From contig JAXCGZ010015127.1 in assembly GCA_037179515.1 (NCBI GenBank), positions 151,313 to 215,312 on the forward strand: a stretch of DNA of 64,000 bases, given 5' to 3'. The position numbers and the translations under genes were made by a program. The first letter of the stretch is position 1; each line of letters opens with the position of its first letter. Origin of the DNA: Halocaridina rubra (taxonomy: Eukaryota > Arthropoda > Malacostraca > Decapoda > Atyidae). The notes beneath the pieces were generated by a model. The model ran no database searches and was not told the origin of the DNA. It saw nothing but the letters and a program-made list of their open reading frames with translations. Positions 7,968 to 18,675 of the stretch are shown piece by piece.

Positions 7968-10546
7968 ATCCCCCTCACTCTTCTAGCTTCGAGTGATGGT
8001 AAGTCTAATTCCCTCAGCCTCTCATCATAACTGAGATTGCGTATTTCTGGCACCAGTTTCGTGGCATGACCTTGAACTTTTTCAAGCTTAGCTATGTGCT
8101 TTTTCAAGTGCGGATTCCAAAAAGGGGCTGCATATTCGAGTTTTGGCCTCACATAGGTTACATAAATATTTCTGAACATTTCCTTGTCCATGGGCCTGAA
8201 GGCTACCCTTACATTTGATAAGAATGCATATGCTGCCCTTGCTATGCCATTTATATGCATTTCTGGAGACAAATCTGCCAGTATGTTTACTCCTAGATCT
8301 CTCTCATTTTCTGTCTCTTGAAGTTGTACTCCAGCCACCGAGTAGTCAAGCTTGGGCCTTCTTGCACTTGTACCTATTCTCATTACCTTACATTTTGAAG
8401 TATTGAATTTCATTAGCCACTTTTCTGACCACTCATGCAGATTATTTAGATCCTCCTGAAGTTCTCTACCATTGTTCTCGTTTTTTACTTTCTTCACAAT
8501 CTTTGCATCATCTGCAAACATATTCATGAATGAATTTACAGACTCTGGTAGGTCATTTACATATACAAGGAACAAAATTGGCCCTAAAACTGAACCCTGT
8601 GGAACTCCACTACTAACTCTTCTCCATTCAGACACTGAGTGTCTTACTCTAACCCTCTGTTCCCTTCCTTCTAAGTAAGTTTTTATCCATTCCAAAACAT
8701 TTCCACCTATTCTAGCCATTGCTTGCAGCTTCCTAATAAGTCTCCCATGTGGAACAGTGTCAAACGCTTTCTGGAAGTCTAGGAATATGCAATCTGCCCA
8801 GCCCTCTCTTTCCTGTAAGATTTTGCTTACCTCATCATAAAATTCTAATAAATTTGTTACTGTTGATCTACCTTCTCTGAAGCCATGTTGCCTCACTGAC
8901 AAAAAGTTGAAGGATTCCAAGTGAAGAGAGATATGTTTCCTTAGTAGTTTCTCCATAAGTTTGCAAACTATGCTGGTCAAGGAAACTGGTCTATAGTTCA
9001 GAGCCGTATCCCTCCTTCCCTTTTTGAAGATAGGTATCACATTTGCTTGTTTCCAGCATCTTGGAATCTCCCCTGACTCCAGTGACTTTTTAAATATGAT
9101 ACTTAGTGCCACTGATATTGAGTTTGCGCATTTTTTAAGCACATGAAGGGATATGTCATCAGGACCTGTAGCTTTATGAACATCTAAATCCATCAGCGCT
9201 TTGCATACCTCTGTGGCTGTAAGGTTGATGTTCTCTAATACCGGCCCTTGAGCTTCTATCACTGTAATCTGACGGGGTGGAGTATTTTCTACTGTAAATA
9301 CTGACTGAAACTCTTTGTTCAATTCTTTGCAGATCTCTTCATCTGTCTCAGTGATGCTTCCATCCACTCTCTTTAGCCTTAAAACCTGTTCTTTTACCTT
9401 CAGTTTTCCTCTGATAAAGCTGTGGAAAAGCTTGGGATTTTCTTTAGCCTTCCTGGTGATGTCCCTCTCATAGTCTCTCTCTGCCTCTCTCCTTTTACTT
9501 ACGTAGTCATTTCTTGCTCTTTTGTAGGTTTGCCAGGCATTTATGTTTTTTCTCCTCCTATACCTTTTCCAACATTTATCCCTCCACTCCTTAGCTCTTT
9601 TACACTCATTATCGAACCATTTCTCTCTGGCATGAATTACACCTACTTTGGTGACAGATATGCAGCAATCTACTATCTTCCCATATTTCTCACAAAAGAT
9701 GTCATACATTTCTTGTACAGATTTGTTGTAAAATAAGGTTCTCCAGTCAAGAACTGTGAAAAGCTCATTCATTTTGATGTAATCTGCTATCGGAAAGTTC
9801 CTCCTCATGTCCTCAGTGCCTCTACTCTCAGGAAGAATATCTTCAATGATATACTCCATCAACAACACACAGTGGTCACTCTTTCCAATTGGTGGTACAT
9901 ACTCAATTTTTTCAATATCCAACACATTATCTGTGAACACTAGATCAAGTAGGGATGGTTCATCCCCACCCCTGGCCCTTGTTGGTTCCATTACATGTTG
10001 GTGTAGGAAATTCCCTTGTACGCAATCTAGGAATCTTGCCCCGAATGAGTCCTCACCACTGTGTGGGTCAAGATTTATCCAATCTATCTCTTTATGATTA
10101 AAGTCTCCCATAATCAAAATCCTACATTTTTTTCCCCGTGCCATGCTAACAACTGAGTTTATGACTTCAATAATACCTATATGACTTTCCTCATAAACCT
10201 CAAGCCTATTTTGGTTCCTTGGTGGGTTGTATACAACAGTTATTATAATGCTCTCTGACCCAGTATTTATGCGATCAACAAGAAATTCCTTGAACTCACT
10301 TTCTATAGCCAAGTTTATTTCTTCAACTTGAATCCTTTCACTTATGAGCAGTGCTATCCCTCCACCAGTCCTCTCAGATCTTTCAACCCTTAGTATTCTG
10401 AAGCCCTTAGGAAAAACTGTGACACTGTTTATGTCCTCACTCAACTTAGTCTCTGTAATTGCTACTATATCTGCCTTACTGTTGTGAATCCTATCTTTTA
10501 ATTCTACTGCCTTACCAGCTAATCCATCAGCATATGTGTATAACAA
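7961..10546 (-). pseudogene. CR1-like ORF2: endonuclease and reverse transcriptase (copy A)
   Basis: The 861-residue frame starts inside the endonuclease: ADGLAGKAVELKDRI, then ADIVAITETKL (near residue 26), VVYNPPRNQ, LIMGDFNHKEIDW and IGKSDHCVLL carry the catalytic residues of the apurinic-type endonuclease. The RT follows with KATGPDDISLHVLK, NYRPVSLTSI, CIFLDFQKAFDTVPH, SSGVPQGSVLGPILF and NMFADDAKIV (YADD type, here FADD). Both RT Asp positions are intact. The first codon used is TTG because the true N-terminus lies upstream in another frame. The protein ends in a frameshift within a C-run, losing the last 80 residues. It would nick DNA and prime cDNA synthesis on the target. Confidence 0.9.
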
Positions 10547-10548
10547 TC

Positions 10549-10788
10549 TTAATGAGGCCCCATCCCCTGATCTTCTGTCATTATCTTCTGTATCTCCCCT
10601 TTGTCTGGAAGAACTCTGAAATGAAAATTTTTCTTCTCTTCTTCATTTCTTTCCTTATTTAACCTTCTTGCCTCTTGCAACAAGTTTTTGATCTTTCCCA
10701 TCTCTTCCTGTGTTCTGTATTGTCTAATGAACACTTCTTTGAATTCTTGACGGTCTTTTAGACTTTTTTTTCTCAACAATATATCCAT
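10549..10788 (-). pseudogene. CR1-like coding sequence upstream of the endonuclease (copy A)
   Basis: A charged, probably coiled-coil stretch (EEMGKIKNLLQEARRLNKER) followed by KKNFHFRVLPDKGEI, a block seen near the end of ORF1-type proteins of CR1/L2 elements. The last residues GMGPH stand one frameshift away from LRLLYTYADGL, the start of the endonuclease. I cannot tell whether this is the ORF1 end or the ORF2 N-terminal leader. Confidence 0.55.
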
Positions 10789-10812
10789 ACATGTTTCCCC
10801 TCTCTCAAAGGC

Positions 10813-12401
10813 GTGATTACCTAATTGTGATTACCTAATTGTGTTTACGGGAAAGAGCCCAAAGCTCGTATCTTCCCGTCTCCTGATCGGTTCCATTTTA
10901 TACTTAGTGATACTTATCATACCTGTCCTTAAAACTAGGAATTGAGATAGCATTAACTACCTCCTCGCTTAGCGAATTCCAATTATCAACTACTCTTACA
11001 CTGAAAAAGTATTTCCTTACATCCTGCGAAGAAGTTTTCTTACGAAGCTTCAAACTATGACCTCTAGTTCTAGAGCCTGCCATATCAAAATATCGATCCC
11101 TATCCACTCTATCATAACCATGAAGGAATTTAAAGACTGTCACCATATCCCCCCTCACTCTTCTAGCTTCGAGTGATGGTAAGTCTAATTCCCTCAGCCT
11201 CTCATCATAACTGAGATTGCGTATTTCTGGCACCAGTTTCGTGGCATGTCTTTGAACTTTTTCAAGCTTAGCTATGTGCTTTTTCAAGTGCGGATTCCAA
11301 AAGGGGGCTGCATATTCGAGTTTTGGCCTCACATAGGTTACATAAATATTTCTGAACATTTCCTTGTCCATGTGCCTGAAGGCTACCCTTACATTTGATA
11401 AGAATGCATATGCTGCCCTTACTATGCCATTTATATGTATTTCTGGAGACAAATCTGCCAGTATGTTTACTCCTAGATCTCTCTCATTTTCTGTCTCTTG
11501 AAGTTGTACTCCAGCCACCGAGTAGTCAAGCTTGGGTCTTCTTGCACTTGTACCCATTCTCATTACCTTACATTTTGAAGTATTGAATTTCATTAGCCAC
11601 TTTTCTGACCACTCATGCAGATTATTTAGATCCTCCTGAAGTTCTCTACCATTGTTCTCGTTTTTTACTTTCTTCACAATCTTTGCATCATCTGCAAACA
11701 TATTCATGAATGAATTTACAGACTCTGGTAGGTCATTTACATATACAAGGAACAAAAGTGGCCCTAAAACTGAACCCTGTGGAACTCCACTACTAACTCT
11801 TCTCCATTCAGACACTGAGTGTCTTACTCTAACCCTCTGTTCCCTTCCTTCTAAGTAAGTTTTTATCCATTCCAAAACATTCCCACCTATTCTAGCCATT
11901 GATTGCAGCTTCCTAATAAGTCTCCCATGTGGAACAGTGTCAAACGCTTTCTGGAAGTCTAGGAATATGCAGTCTGCCCAGCCCTCTCTTTCCTGTAAGA
12001 TTTGGCTTACCTCATCATAAAATTCTAATAAGTTTGTTACTGTTGATCTACCTTCTCTGAAGCCATGTTGCCTGACTGACAAAAAGTTGAAGGATTCCAA
12101 GTGAAGAGAGATATGTTTCCTTAGTAGTTTCTCCATAACTTTGCAAACTATGCTGGTCAAGGAAACTGGTCTATAGTTCAGAGCCGTATCCCTCCTTCCC
12201 TTTTTGAAGATAGGTATCACATTTGCTTGTTTCCAGCATCTTGGAATCTCCCCCGACTCCAGTGACTCCTTAAATATGATACTTAGTGCCACTGATATTG
12301 TGTTTGCGCATTTTTTAAGCACATGAGGGGATATGTCATCAGGACCTGTAGCTTTATGAACATCTAAATCCATCAGCGCTTTGCATACCTCTGTGGCTGT
12401 A
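10813..12401 (-). mobile_element. CR1-like LINE, copy B, 5' truncated
   Basis: It is nearly identical to copy A over RT and the C-terminal domain, including the 3' UTR with two 14-bp repeats. The similarity ends abruptly at about 12401, where copy A continues into its endonuclease linker. 5' truncation is typical of LINE insertion. Confidence 0.9.
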
Positions 12402-12406
12402 TGCAT
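10904..12406 (-). pseudogene. CR1-like reverse transcriptase and C-terminal domain (copy B)
   Basis: A 500-residue uninterrupted frame running from KALMDLDVHKATGPDDI through FLDFQKAFDTVPH, SGVPQGSVLGPLLF, MFADDAKIV and the complete C-terminal domain to the stop after DRYDKYH. Unlike copy A it has the six-C run, so the C-terminus is in frame. The RT catalytic residues are all present. The apparent start Met lies in flanking DNA; the endonuclease is missing, so the copy is inactive on its own. The lack of stops shows it is a recent insertion. Confidence 0.9.
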
Positions 12407-12566
12407 GTATGTTCAGGTTTATATGTGTACGTATATGCGATTAATTACATGCATTTTCCTTTGCTAAGTTACCCTCAGATGACAATGATGTGTATAAGTA
12501 TGCATGTATGCATCTTTATCTGTGGTAAGGACGAATAACTCCTTTTGCTGAAATGAATACCACAAA
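12402..12566. other. Flanking DNA, unassigned
   Basis: AT-rich with several TGCATGTATG motifs; no coding frame recognised. Confidence 0.3.
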
Positions 12567-13037
<471 letters not shown>

Positions 13038-13040
13038 GTG

Positions 13041-14557
13041 ATTACCTAATTGTGATTACCTAATTGTGTTTACGGGAAAGAGCCCAAAGCTCGTATCTTC
13101 CCGTCTCCTGATCGGTTCCATTTTAGACTTAGTGATACTTATCATACCTGTTCTTAAAACTAGGGATTGAGATAGCATTAACTACCTCCTCGCTTAGCGA
13201 ATTCCAATTATCAACTACTCTTACTCTGAAAAAGTATTTCCTTACATCCTGCAAGGAAGTTTTCTTACGAAGCTTCAAACTATGACCTCTAGTTCTAGAG
13301 CCAGCCATATCGAAATATCGATCCCTATCCACTCTATCATAACCATGAAGGAATTTAAAGACTGTCACCATATCCCCCCTTACTCTTCTAGCTTCGAGTG
13401 ATGGCAAGTCTAATTCCCTCAGCCTCTCATCATAACAGAGATTGCGTATTTCTGGCACCATTTTCGTGGCATGTCTTTGAACTTTTTCAAGCTTAGCTAT
13501 GTGCTTTTTCAAGTGCGGATTCCAAAAGGGGGCTGCATATTCGAGTTTTGGCCTCACATAGGTTGCATAAATATTTCTGAACATTTCCTTGTCCATGTGC
13601 CTGAAGGCTACCCTTACATTTGATAAGAATGCATATGCTGCCCTTACTATGCCATTTATATGTATTTCTGGAGACAAATCTGCCAGTATGTTTACTCCTA
13701 GATCTCTCTCATTTTCTGTCTCTTGAAGTTGTACTCCAGCCACCGAGTAGTCAAGCTTGGGCCTTCTTGCACTTGTACCCATTCTCATTACCTTACATTT
13801 TGAGGTATTGAATTTCATTAGCCGCTTTTCTGTCCACTCATGCAGATTATTTAGATCCTCCTGAAGTTCTCTACCATTGTTCTCGTTTTTTGCTTTCTTC
13901 ACAATCTTTGCATCATCTGCAAACATATTCATGAATGAATTTACAGACTCTGGTAGGTCATTTACATATACAAGGAACAAAAGTGGCCCTAAAACTGAAC
14001 CCTGTGGAGCTCCACTACTAACTCTTCTCCATTCAGACACTGAGTGTCTTACTCTAACCCTCTGTTCCCTTCCTTCTAAGTAAGTTTTTATCCATTCCAA
14101 AACATTTCCACCTATTCTAGCCATTGAGTGCAGCTTCCTAATAAGTCTCCCATGTGGAACAGTGTCAAACGCTTTCTGGAAGTCTAGGAATATGCAATCT
14201 GCCCAGCCCTCTCTTTCCTGTAAGATTTGGCTTACCTCATCATAAAATTCTAATAAGTTTGTTACTGTTGACCTACCTTCTCTGAAGCCATGTTGCCTCA
14301 CTGACAAAAAGTTGAAGGATTCCAAGTGAAGAGAGATATGTTTCCTTAGTAGTTTCTCCATAACTTTGCAAACTATGCTGGTCAAGGAAACTGGTCTATA
14401 GTTCAGAGCCGTATCCCTCCTTCCCTTTTTGAAGATAGGTATCACATTTGCCTGTTTCCAGCATCTTGGAATCTCCCCCGACTCCAGTGACTCCTTAAAT
14501 ATGATACTTAGTGCCACTGATATTGTGTTTGTGCATTTTTTAAGCACATGAGGGGAT
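13041..14557 (-). mobile_element. CR1-like LINE, copy C, 5' truncated, in repeat R1
   Basis: It is nearly identical to copy B over RT and the C-terminal domain, with the same two-unit 14-bp 3' end. It lies inside dispersed repeat R1, with ATGTG on both sides (13036-13040 and 14558-14562) as a possible target duplication; part of that match could be microhomology with the CR1 sequence. Confidence 0.9.
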
Positions 14558-14565
14558 ATGTGCAC
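13129..14565 (-). pseudogene. CR1-like reverse transcriptase and C-terminal domain (copy C)
   Basis: A 478-residue uninterrupted frame beginning within the first RT block ([18 protein letters not shown]) and containing FLDFQKAFDTVPH, SSGAPQGSVLGPLLF (Val to Ala in the PQG block) and MFADDAKIV. The complete C-terminal domain ends at DKYH. It lacks the endonuclease and the first RT residues through 5' truncation. The absence of stops shows that the insertion is young. Confidence 0.9.
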
Positions 14566-14593
14566 ATGTCCCCATGTACAGTTATCTGAATAA
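14558..14593 (+). repeat. Dispersed repeat R1, right part
   Basis: CACATGTCCCCATGTACAGT and TTATCTGAATAAA match 62850-62880 in reverse complement. The repeat then runs into an A-rich tail. Confidence 0.8.
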
Positions 14594-14713
<120 letters not shown>

Positions 14714-14721
14714 TCCTATCT

Positions 14722-14916
14722 GCTGGCTAGTACAGTGGTAACGCGCTGGCTTCGCATTCACGAGGTCAAAAGATCGGTTCCCGTCCAAGACCGAGAGTTT
14801 AAGCTGTTAACTGGCAGGAACTGCTGTGGTTGGACACCACAGTGGGGGGTTGGGGCTTGCCCTGGCTGACGAATAACCATTGTATTGAAATGGAAATAAA
14901 GTTTGTTTGTTTGTTA
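14722..14916 (+). mobile_element. tRNA-derived SINE
   Basis: GCTGGCTAGTACAGTGGTAA at the start resembles an RNA polymerase III A box in a tRNA D-arm. GATCGGTTCCCGTCC at about 14773-14786 resembles the B box (consensus GGTTCNANNCC; the central A is lost). A non-tRNA body follows and the end is AATGGAAATAAA plus (GTTT)n at 14901-14916. The head is therefore transcribed from an internal promoter, and the tail matches a LINE 3' end 110 bp downstream. It is one of two SINE-like stretches seen. Confidence 0.85.
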
Positions 14917-14920
14917 TCTG

Positions 14921-15023
14921 CAATTACCTATTTGTGCTTACGGGAAAGAGCCCCAAGTTTGTAACTTCCCGAGCCCTGTATGACTTGCCATGGGCCGATA
15001 AATTTATACTGGATAGATCTTAC
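14921..15023 (-). mobile_element. Divergent CR1-like 3' UTR fragment
   Basis: CAATTACCTATTTGTGCTTA and CGGGAAAGAGCCCCAAG are diverged forms of the 3' end of CR1 copies A-C, with one unit of the terminal repeat. No coding part is attached. Confidence 0.7.
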
Positions 15024-15579
15024 CAAACAAACAAACAAACATTTATTTCCATTTTGTACAATGGTTATTCAACATTAATAGTAACTTATAAGTAGACATG
15101 TAATTAAACTAAAAAATAAGAGGGTTAAACATATAGTTAAATTAAATGTAGCTTTCATAGAAAATAATAATGCTGTAATAAAAATGTTAACAATAATGTT
15201 AATAATAAAGTAGTAAGTATGCCACTAGATACAGGATCGTTATTATCGGCATCATTTCCATATTTGTTTCCTTACAATGAGAATAATTAGTTCTTAATGA
15301 GCAGCAACTATTTGTCCAAAAGAAAACTATATAGTTTGCCTTTGAAAGCTGTGAAGGAGGATGCATTTTTAAGATGCTCTGGAATATTATTCCAGAGTGT
15401 TGGCCCTTTGATAGTGATCATCTTTGAACCTTCTTCTGTGTTTGTTCTGTGAATAAAGAGCTCACTGCTCTGTCTTGTGTTGGTTCCCCTTATATCCCTG
15501 ACTGTTTTTAAATCAAATAGCCAGCTAGGATAATGATGGTCCAAAATTTTGAATACCAAAACATAAATAGCATAAGAGA
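15024..15579 (-). mobile_element. LINE 3' end (partner-type LINE), 5' cut by gypsy LTR
   Basis: The minus-strand reading gives the end of a LINE ORF2, a 3' UTR of about 230 bp and a tail AATGGAAATAAA followed by (TGTT)n. The tail is nearly the same as that of the SINE at 14722-14916. The 5' side ends where the 3' LTR of the Mag-like gypsy element starts, and the coding frame is still open at that point. Confidence 0.8.
15308..15579 (-). pseudogene. LINE ORF2 C-terminal domain
   Basis: The frame reads YVLVFKILDHHYPSWLFDLK, then DIRGTNTRQSSELFIHRTNT, GPTLWNNIPEHLKNASS and FKGKLYSFLLDK before the stop. The RxxR...NTRxS...R..T..G......GPxLWNxIPxxLK...SFxxFKxxLKxxLL pattern closes ORF2 in several LINE groups. 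The RT itself is missing. I cannot name the clade with confidence. Confidence 0.75.
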
Positions 15580-15815
15580 CCTTTTAGTTAGAGGTATCTT
15601 GTAGTTAAAGTGTTATTGCATATGTGGTGTGTTGGTAAGATTCTCGATTTCCTTTTTGCGGTCTCTTTGTCATGAAGTACAATAATAATAAGTGCGCCTG
15701 CCCAATAAACAACAGAAAATTATCAGGTAAACAAAAAGGGGATAAAAAAACCCATGCTTCATAAAAAGGATCTGAACCAAACAAAGAATCTAACTCAAAC
15801 TCTTTCTGCACTACT
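15580..15815 (-). repeat. 3' LTR of the Mag-like element
   Basis: It shares CTTTTAGT, GTGTTATTGCAT, GTGTTGGTAAGATTCTCGAT, GCCCAATAAACAACAGAAAA and AAAGAATCTAACT with 20660-20893 in the same order and orientation. The divergence is several percent, so the element is old. Confidence 0.8.
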
Positions 15816-15965
15816 TCCCCCTTTTTGAACTATTACTAGTTTTTTTTCTATATTGTACAATTTCTGCACTTGCTTATCATCTCTCAGCTTGAGAAAATAA
15901 AGCCCAAAACTAAACAAGACTCCTGAGGAAATAAAAGAAACTTTCCCAAAACTAATTAAATAAGC
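15816..15965. other. 3' untranslated part of the Mag-like element
   Basis: Lies between the LTR and the pol C-terminal stop; AT-rich; no clear polypurine tract was recognised. Confidence 0.35.
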
Positions 15966-16139
15966 TCACAACAAAATAATAATGAAAAGAAAACTTTTTT
16001 TTCTTTTAAAGATCCAGCCTCCTGCGGGCTTGACTGTTCGACCTGATCTCGACTGATACTGGGTCAAACTACTTTCTGTTTCTGGCTGTATGCTACTCTC
16101 AAAAACATCTGGTTGCTGAGTGGATGAAGCTCTCTCCCT
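15966..16139 (-). pseudogene. Mag-like integrase C-terminal tail, distal part
   Basis: ASSTQQPDVFESSIQPETES then LTQYQSRSGRTVKPAGGW: a TRSGRxxKPP-type ending, frequent at the end of gypsy polyproteins. It connects in frame to the segment starting at 16808 if the MITE and one TAA copy are left out. Confidence 0.75.
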
Positions 16140-16285
16140 TAAGGCTGCGGCCAAACCAGATGCGACGAGTGGGAGGTGGCATGGAGCGATGAGCGGCGAG
16201 ATCAGCGTCATAGTGATGCCTGTCCAAATAGGAAGCGTCAACGGCTTGCACAGCAGATAGTCACTAGTCGTCTGTTGGTGTAGTG

Positions 16286-16301
16286 AGAGAGAGAGAGAGA
16301 G
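16286..16301. repeat. (GA)n tract in the MITE
   Basis: About eight GA units. Confidence 0.9.
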
Positions 16302-16379
16302 ATATTCTCCTGGCAAATGTTTTGTAGCTTTAAAACCTTACTTTTATATTAAAAAAAAAATTGCAGACATTATAGTATC

Positions 16380-16381
<2 letters not shown>

Positions 16382-16427
<46 letters not shown>

Positions 16428-16428
16428 T

Positions 16429-16499
<71 letters not shown>

Positions 16500-16500
16500 T
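16382..16500. repeat. (ATT)n microsatellite in the MITE
   Basis: About 39 units with one interruption (TTC) near 16430. Confidence 0.95.
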
Positions 16501-16807
16501 GTTGCTATGCTTATTATTTTTATGATTATTTTTATCACTGTAGTAATTAATTTCACCGCTCCAACACGCAGTAGCAGCGCAACTGAAGAGAATGATGAAA
16601 ATAGTTAGGGATGTCGCTAGGCAGTGTACGTCATTTTGGAACATGCTGCATCAAATAGCGTCAAGCAAGGAGGGTAAGTGGAGCAACAAACCTCCCCGCT
16701 CATCCAGTGTAGCCACCCACATATAATTTAATGAGTTTCATCATGTCGCGTCATCCCTCCCCGCTCAAGCCTCCCCACTCATCGTGTCTGGTGTGGCCGT
16801 AGCCTAA

Positions 16808-17110
16808 CTGTTTATGGGCTTCATCTTCATCACTTTGATTTTGAGAACTGTTAGCCCCATTCTGATTATCAGTGGCATTAGTCTCCACCATAGGATTTAT
16901 GTCTATTCCTTATTACATAGACCTATTTCCAGTTTGGGAAATTAATTCACTGGTTCATGATTCCATTTATTATTAATGGGGTTTCTTTTAAGAATTTTGG
17001 CTTGTGGTCTGATTATTGGCAAGTTTCTAGCTCCATGATGATTATTATAACTCTGAGCACTCGCCAGTTTTATTTTGGCATAATTCTGCAACTCTGTTCA
17101 GATTTGGCCA
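16808..17110 (-). pseudogene. Mag-like integrase C-terminal region, proximal part
   Basis: YNNHHGARNLPIIRPQAKIL followed by NPINNKWNHEPV is the gypsy integrase C-terminal block (YNxxAxxLPxLxxGDxV...W...). Downstream is a Gln/Asn/Asp-rich linker. The frame remains open up to the MITE border. Confidence 0.65.
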
Positions 17111-17111
17111 A

Positions 17112-17696
17112 CTAGAAAGTAGCTTTGGCTTTATCTCTGGGACTCTTGTTCTGATCTGGCGACCCGTCAACAGCTGAGCTGGAGAGTAATCCTGTTGTAT
17201 CCAAAGGGGTTGACCTATATGACATCAAACTAAGAAGTACATCATCCTGCTTCAGTATCTGCTTTGCAGTCTGAACAGCCCTTTCAGCGCATCTGCTTTG
17301 TTGAAGGAAGTGGAGATCAGACATGATGCGTTCAAATCCATATTGGGTAGAAAAGTTTTTGAAGGATGCAGATTGAAATTGGGGCTCCCTATCGGAGATA
17401 ATGGTTTCAGGAATACCAAACTTTGCGAACATATTCTTCACTTTATTAATGATGTGATGCAAATCTAATTCTTGCAGATGTATTATTTCAGTCCCCCTAC
17501 TAAAATAATCTACAACTATCAAGAAGTTGTCACCCTTACGGTGACGGTGATCCATACCAACTTTCATCCACAGTCTTTCTTGTAATACAGTTGGCAGTAG
17601 TGGTTCAGCCTTTAACTGGCAGCTATTTCTTTGGCAAAAGCCGCACCCATCAACCCAATTTCTCAAAATCAGCACTAAGTTCAGGCCACCAAACAC
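17112..17696 (-). pseudogene. Mag-like integrase catalytic core
   Basis: FLIVVDYFSRGTEI holds the first catalytic Asp, FGIPETIISDREPQF the second, and CAERAVQTAKQIL the Glu. All three D, D, E residues survive. The MDHRHRKGDNFLIVV opening is changed from the usual xDxxxxxGxxYLxxVD. The distance between second Asp and Glu is a few residues short of the usual 35, so a small deletion is likely. The core would join cDNA ends to host DNA. Confidence 0.85.
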
Positions 17697-17922
17697 TTTC
17701 CAGTGCTCGTGTCCGAGATTTATTCAGATTTGGATGGCCGTCACTGTGAACCCTGGTTAATATTTCTTTTCTCAGAGTTTGAGGTATGATGATTCTATCA
17801 TTATACAGCTGCAAAGTACCATCTACCACATCCAAATGACTCCTTGCTGCCCAATATTTAGAACAACCTCCATTAGATATATCCACTGCAGTCCCCCATC
17901 CATTCAAAGTGTAACTGATCAC
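17650..17922 (-). pseudogene. Mag-like integrase zinc-binding domain
   Basis: RIIIPQTLRKEILTRVHSDG followed by GHPNLNKSR...VWWPELSADFEKL is the HHCC region before the integrase core. The two His are visible, and the Cys pair appears in the next frame (GCGFCQRNSC). The frames overlap by 47 bp, so one indel separates the HH and CC parts. Confidence 0.8.
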
Positions 17923-18179
17923 TGCTGACTACTCCGTGTCTCAGGTGCTCATCCTTGATTCACTTCATATGATTGGGATATGCAGGTAGTTTCTGCATGA
18001 TACTGTTTACATATTGTTGAACTTCCAGTTACTGGCTATAATCCTGTTCACTGGTTCAGGCAATGGGGACCCTGGAAAGGGCATCCACAACAGAACATGT
18101 ATTTCCCAGGCATGTATATAGCTGTAACAGCAAATTCACCAAGGCAGATAAGAAGTCTCTGACATCAAATCGGTGCAGC

Positions 18180-18430
18180 CGCTAAATCCTTGGAGTTTAT
18201 AAGAGGGATGAGTGGCTTGTGATCAGTTTCAAATACTATAGGTAAACCAAAATCTTCTGCAAGCCCAGGCAGCAGCTAAACATTCCTTCTCTATTTGGCT
18301 CCAATGCCTTTCACAGTCAGTTAGGATACTTGAGCACAATGCAACTGGTTTCCAAGCACCATTTTGATTTTGTAGGATTACTTCCCCAATGCCATAAGAG
18401 CTGGCATCAGCAGATGCTCATGTTTCTTTC
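18180..18430 (-). pseudogene. Mag-like RNase H
   Basis: The minus-strand reading SADASSYGIGEVILQNQNG followed by VALCSSILTDCERHWSQIEK is the gypsy RNase H start, with Asp in SADAS and Glu in the QIEKE block. Frameshifts and stops interrupt it. The interval down to 17923 is its broken continuation. Confidence 0.7.
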
Positions 18431-18675
18431 TTAGGGTCGAAAAACTGTGGTACGGGGCAGTAGTCACAATTTTCTTTATGGAAGTAAAAGCGTTTTACTG
18501 CTCTGTATCCCAAGTCCAGGCATTCTTCTTAGATAGAAGAGCATTTAATGGCTGCATAACCGACTGAAGCTGAGGAAGGAATGGAGCCAGAAAATTTACC
18601 ATGCCTAAAATAAGTTCAGATGCATCTTTCATAGGAGATAGGTCACGAATGGCTTTTACTTTCTTTGAGCAGATT

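Larger units (their letters stand above)
7634..10812 (-). mobile_element. CR1-like LINE, copy A, nearly complete ORF2
   Basis: The minus strand carries an endonuclease, an RT and the CR1-type C-terminal domain, then a short 3' UTR that ends with two 14-bp repeats (GTGATTACCTAATT on the plus strand). The same 3' end occurs at 10813 and 13038. Copy A is the longest of four copies in the window. Its 5' end directly touches the 3' end of copy B. Coding damage is light: one frameshift near 10546 and one in a C-run near 7972. Confidence 0.9.
16143..16804. mobile_element. PIF/Harbinger-like MITE
   Basis: The terminal inverted repeats are about 36 bp: GGCTGCGGCCAAACCAGATG at the left and, at the right read in reverse complement, GGCTACGGCCACACCAGACA. 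The element is flanked by TAA at 16140-16142 and 16805-16807. A 3-bp TWA duplication and GGCC-containing ends fit the PIF/Harbinger group. The inside has no transposase, only a GA tract and a long (ATT)n array, so it is non-autonomous. It sits in the gypsy polyprotein tail. Confidence 0.85.

Noticed and set aside
9422..10097. Plus-strand frames of about 100 residues opposite the CR1 endonuclease
   Set aside because: Antisense shadows of the ORF2 frame.
14722..14790. Functional tRNA gene
   Set aside because: A- and B-box-like sequences are present but the arms do not fold into a full cloverleaf and a SINE body and tail follow.
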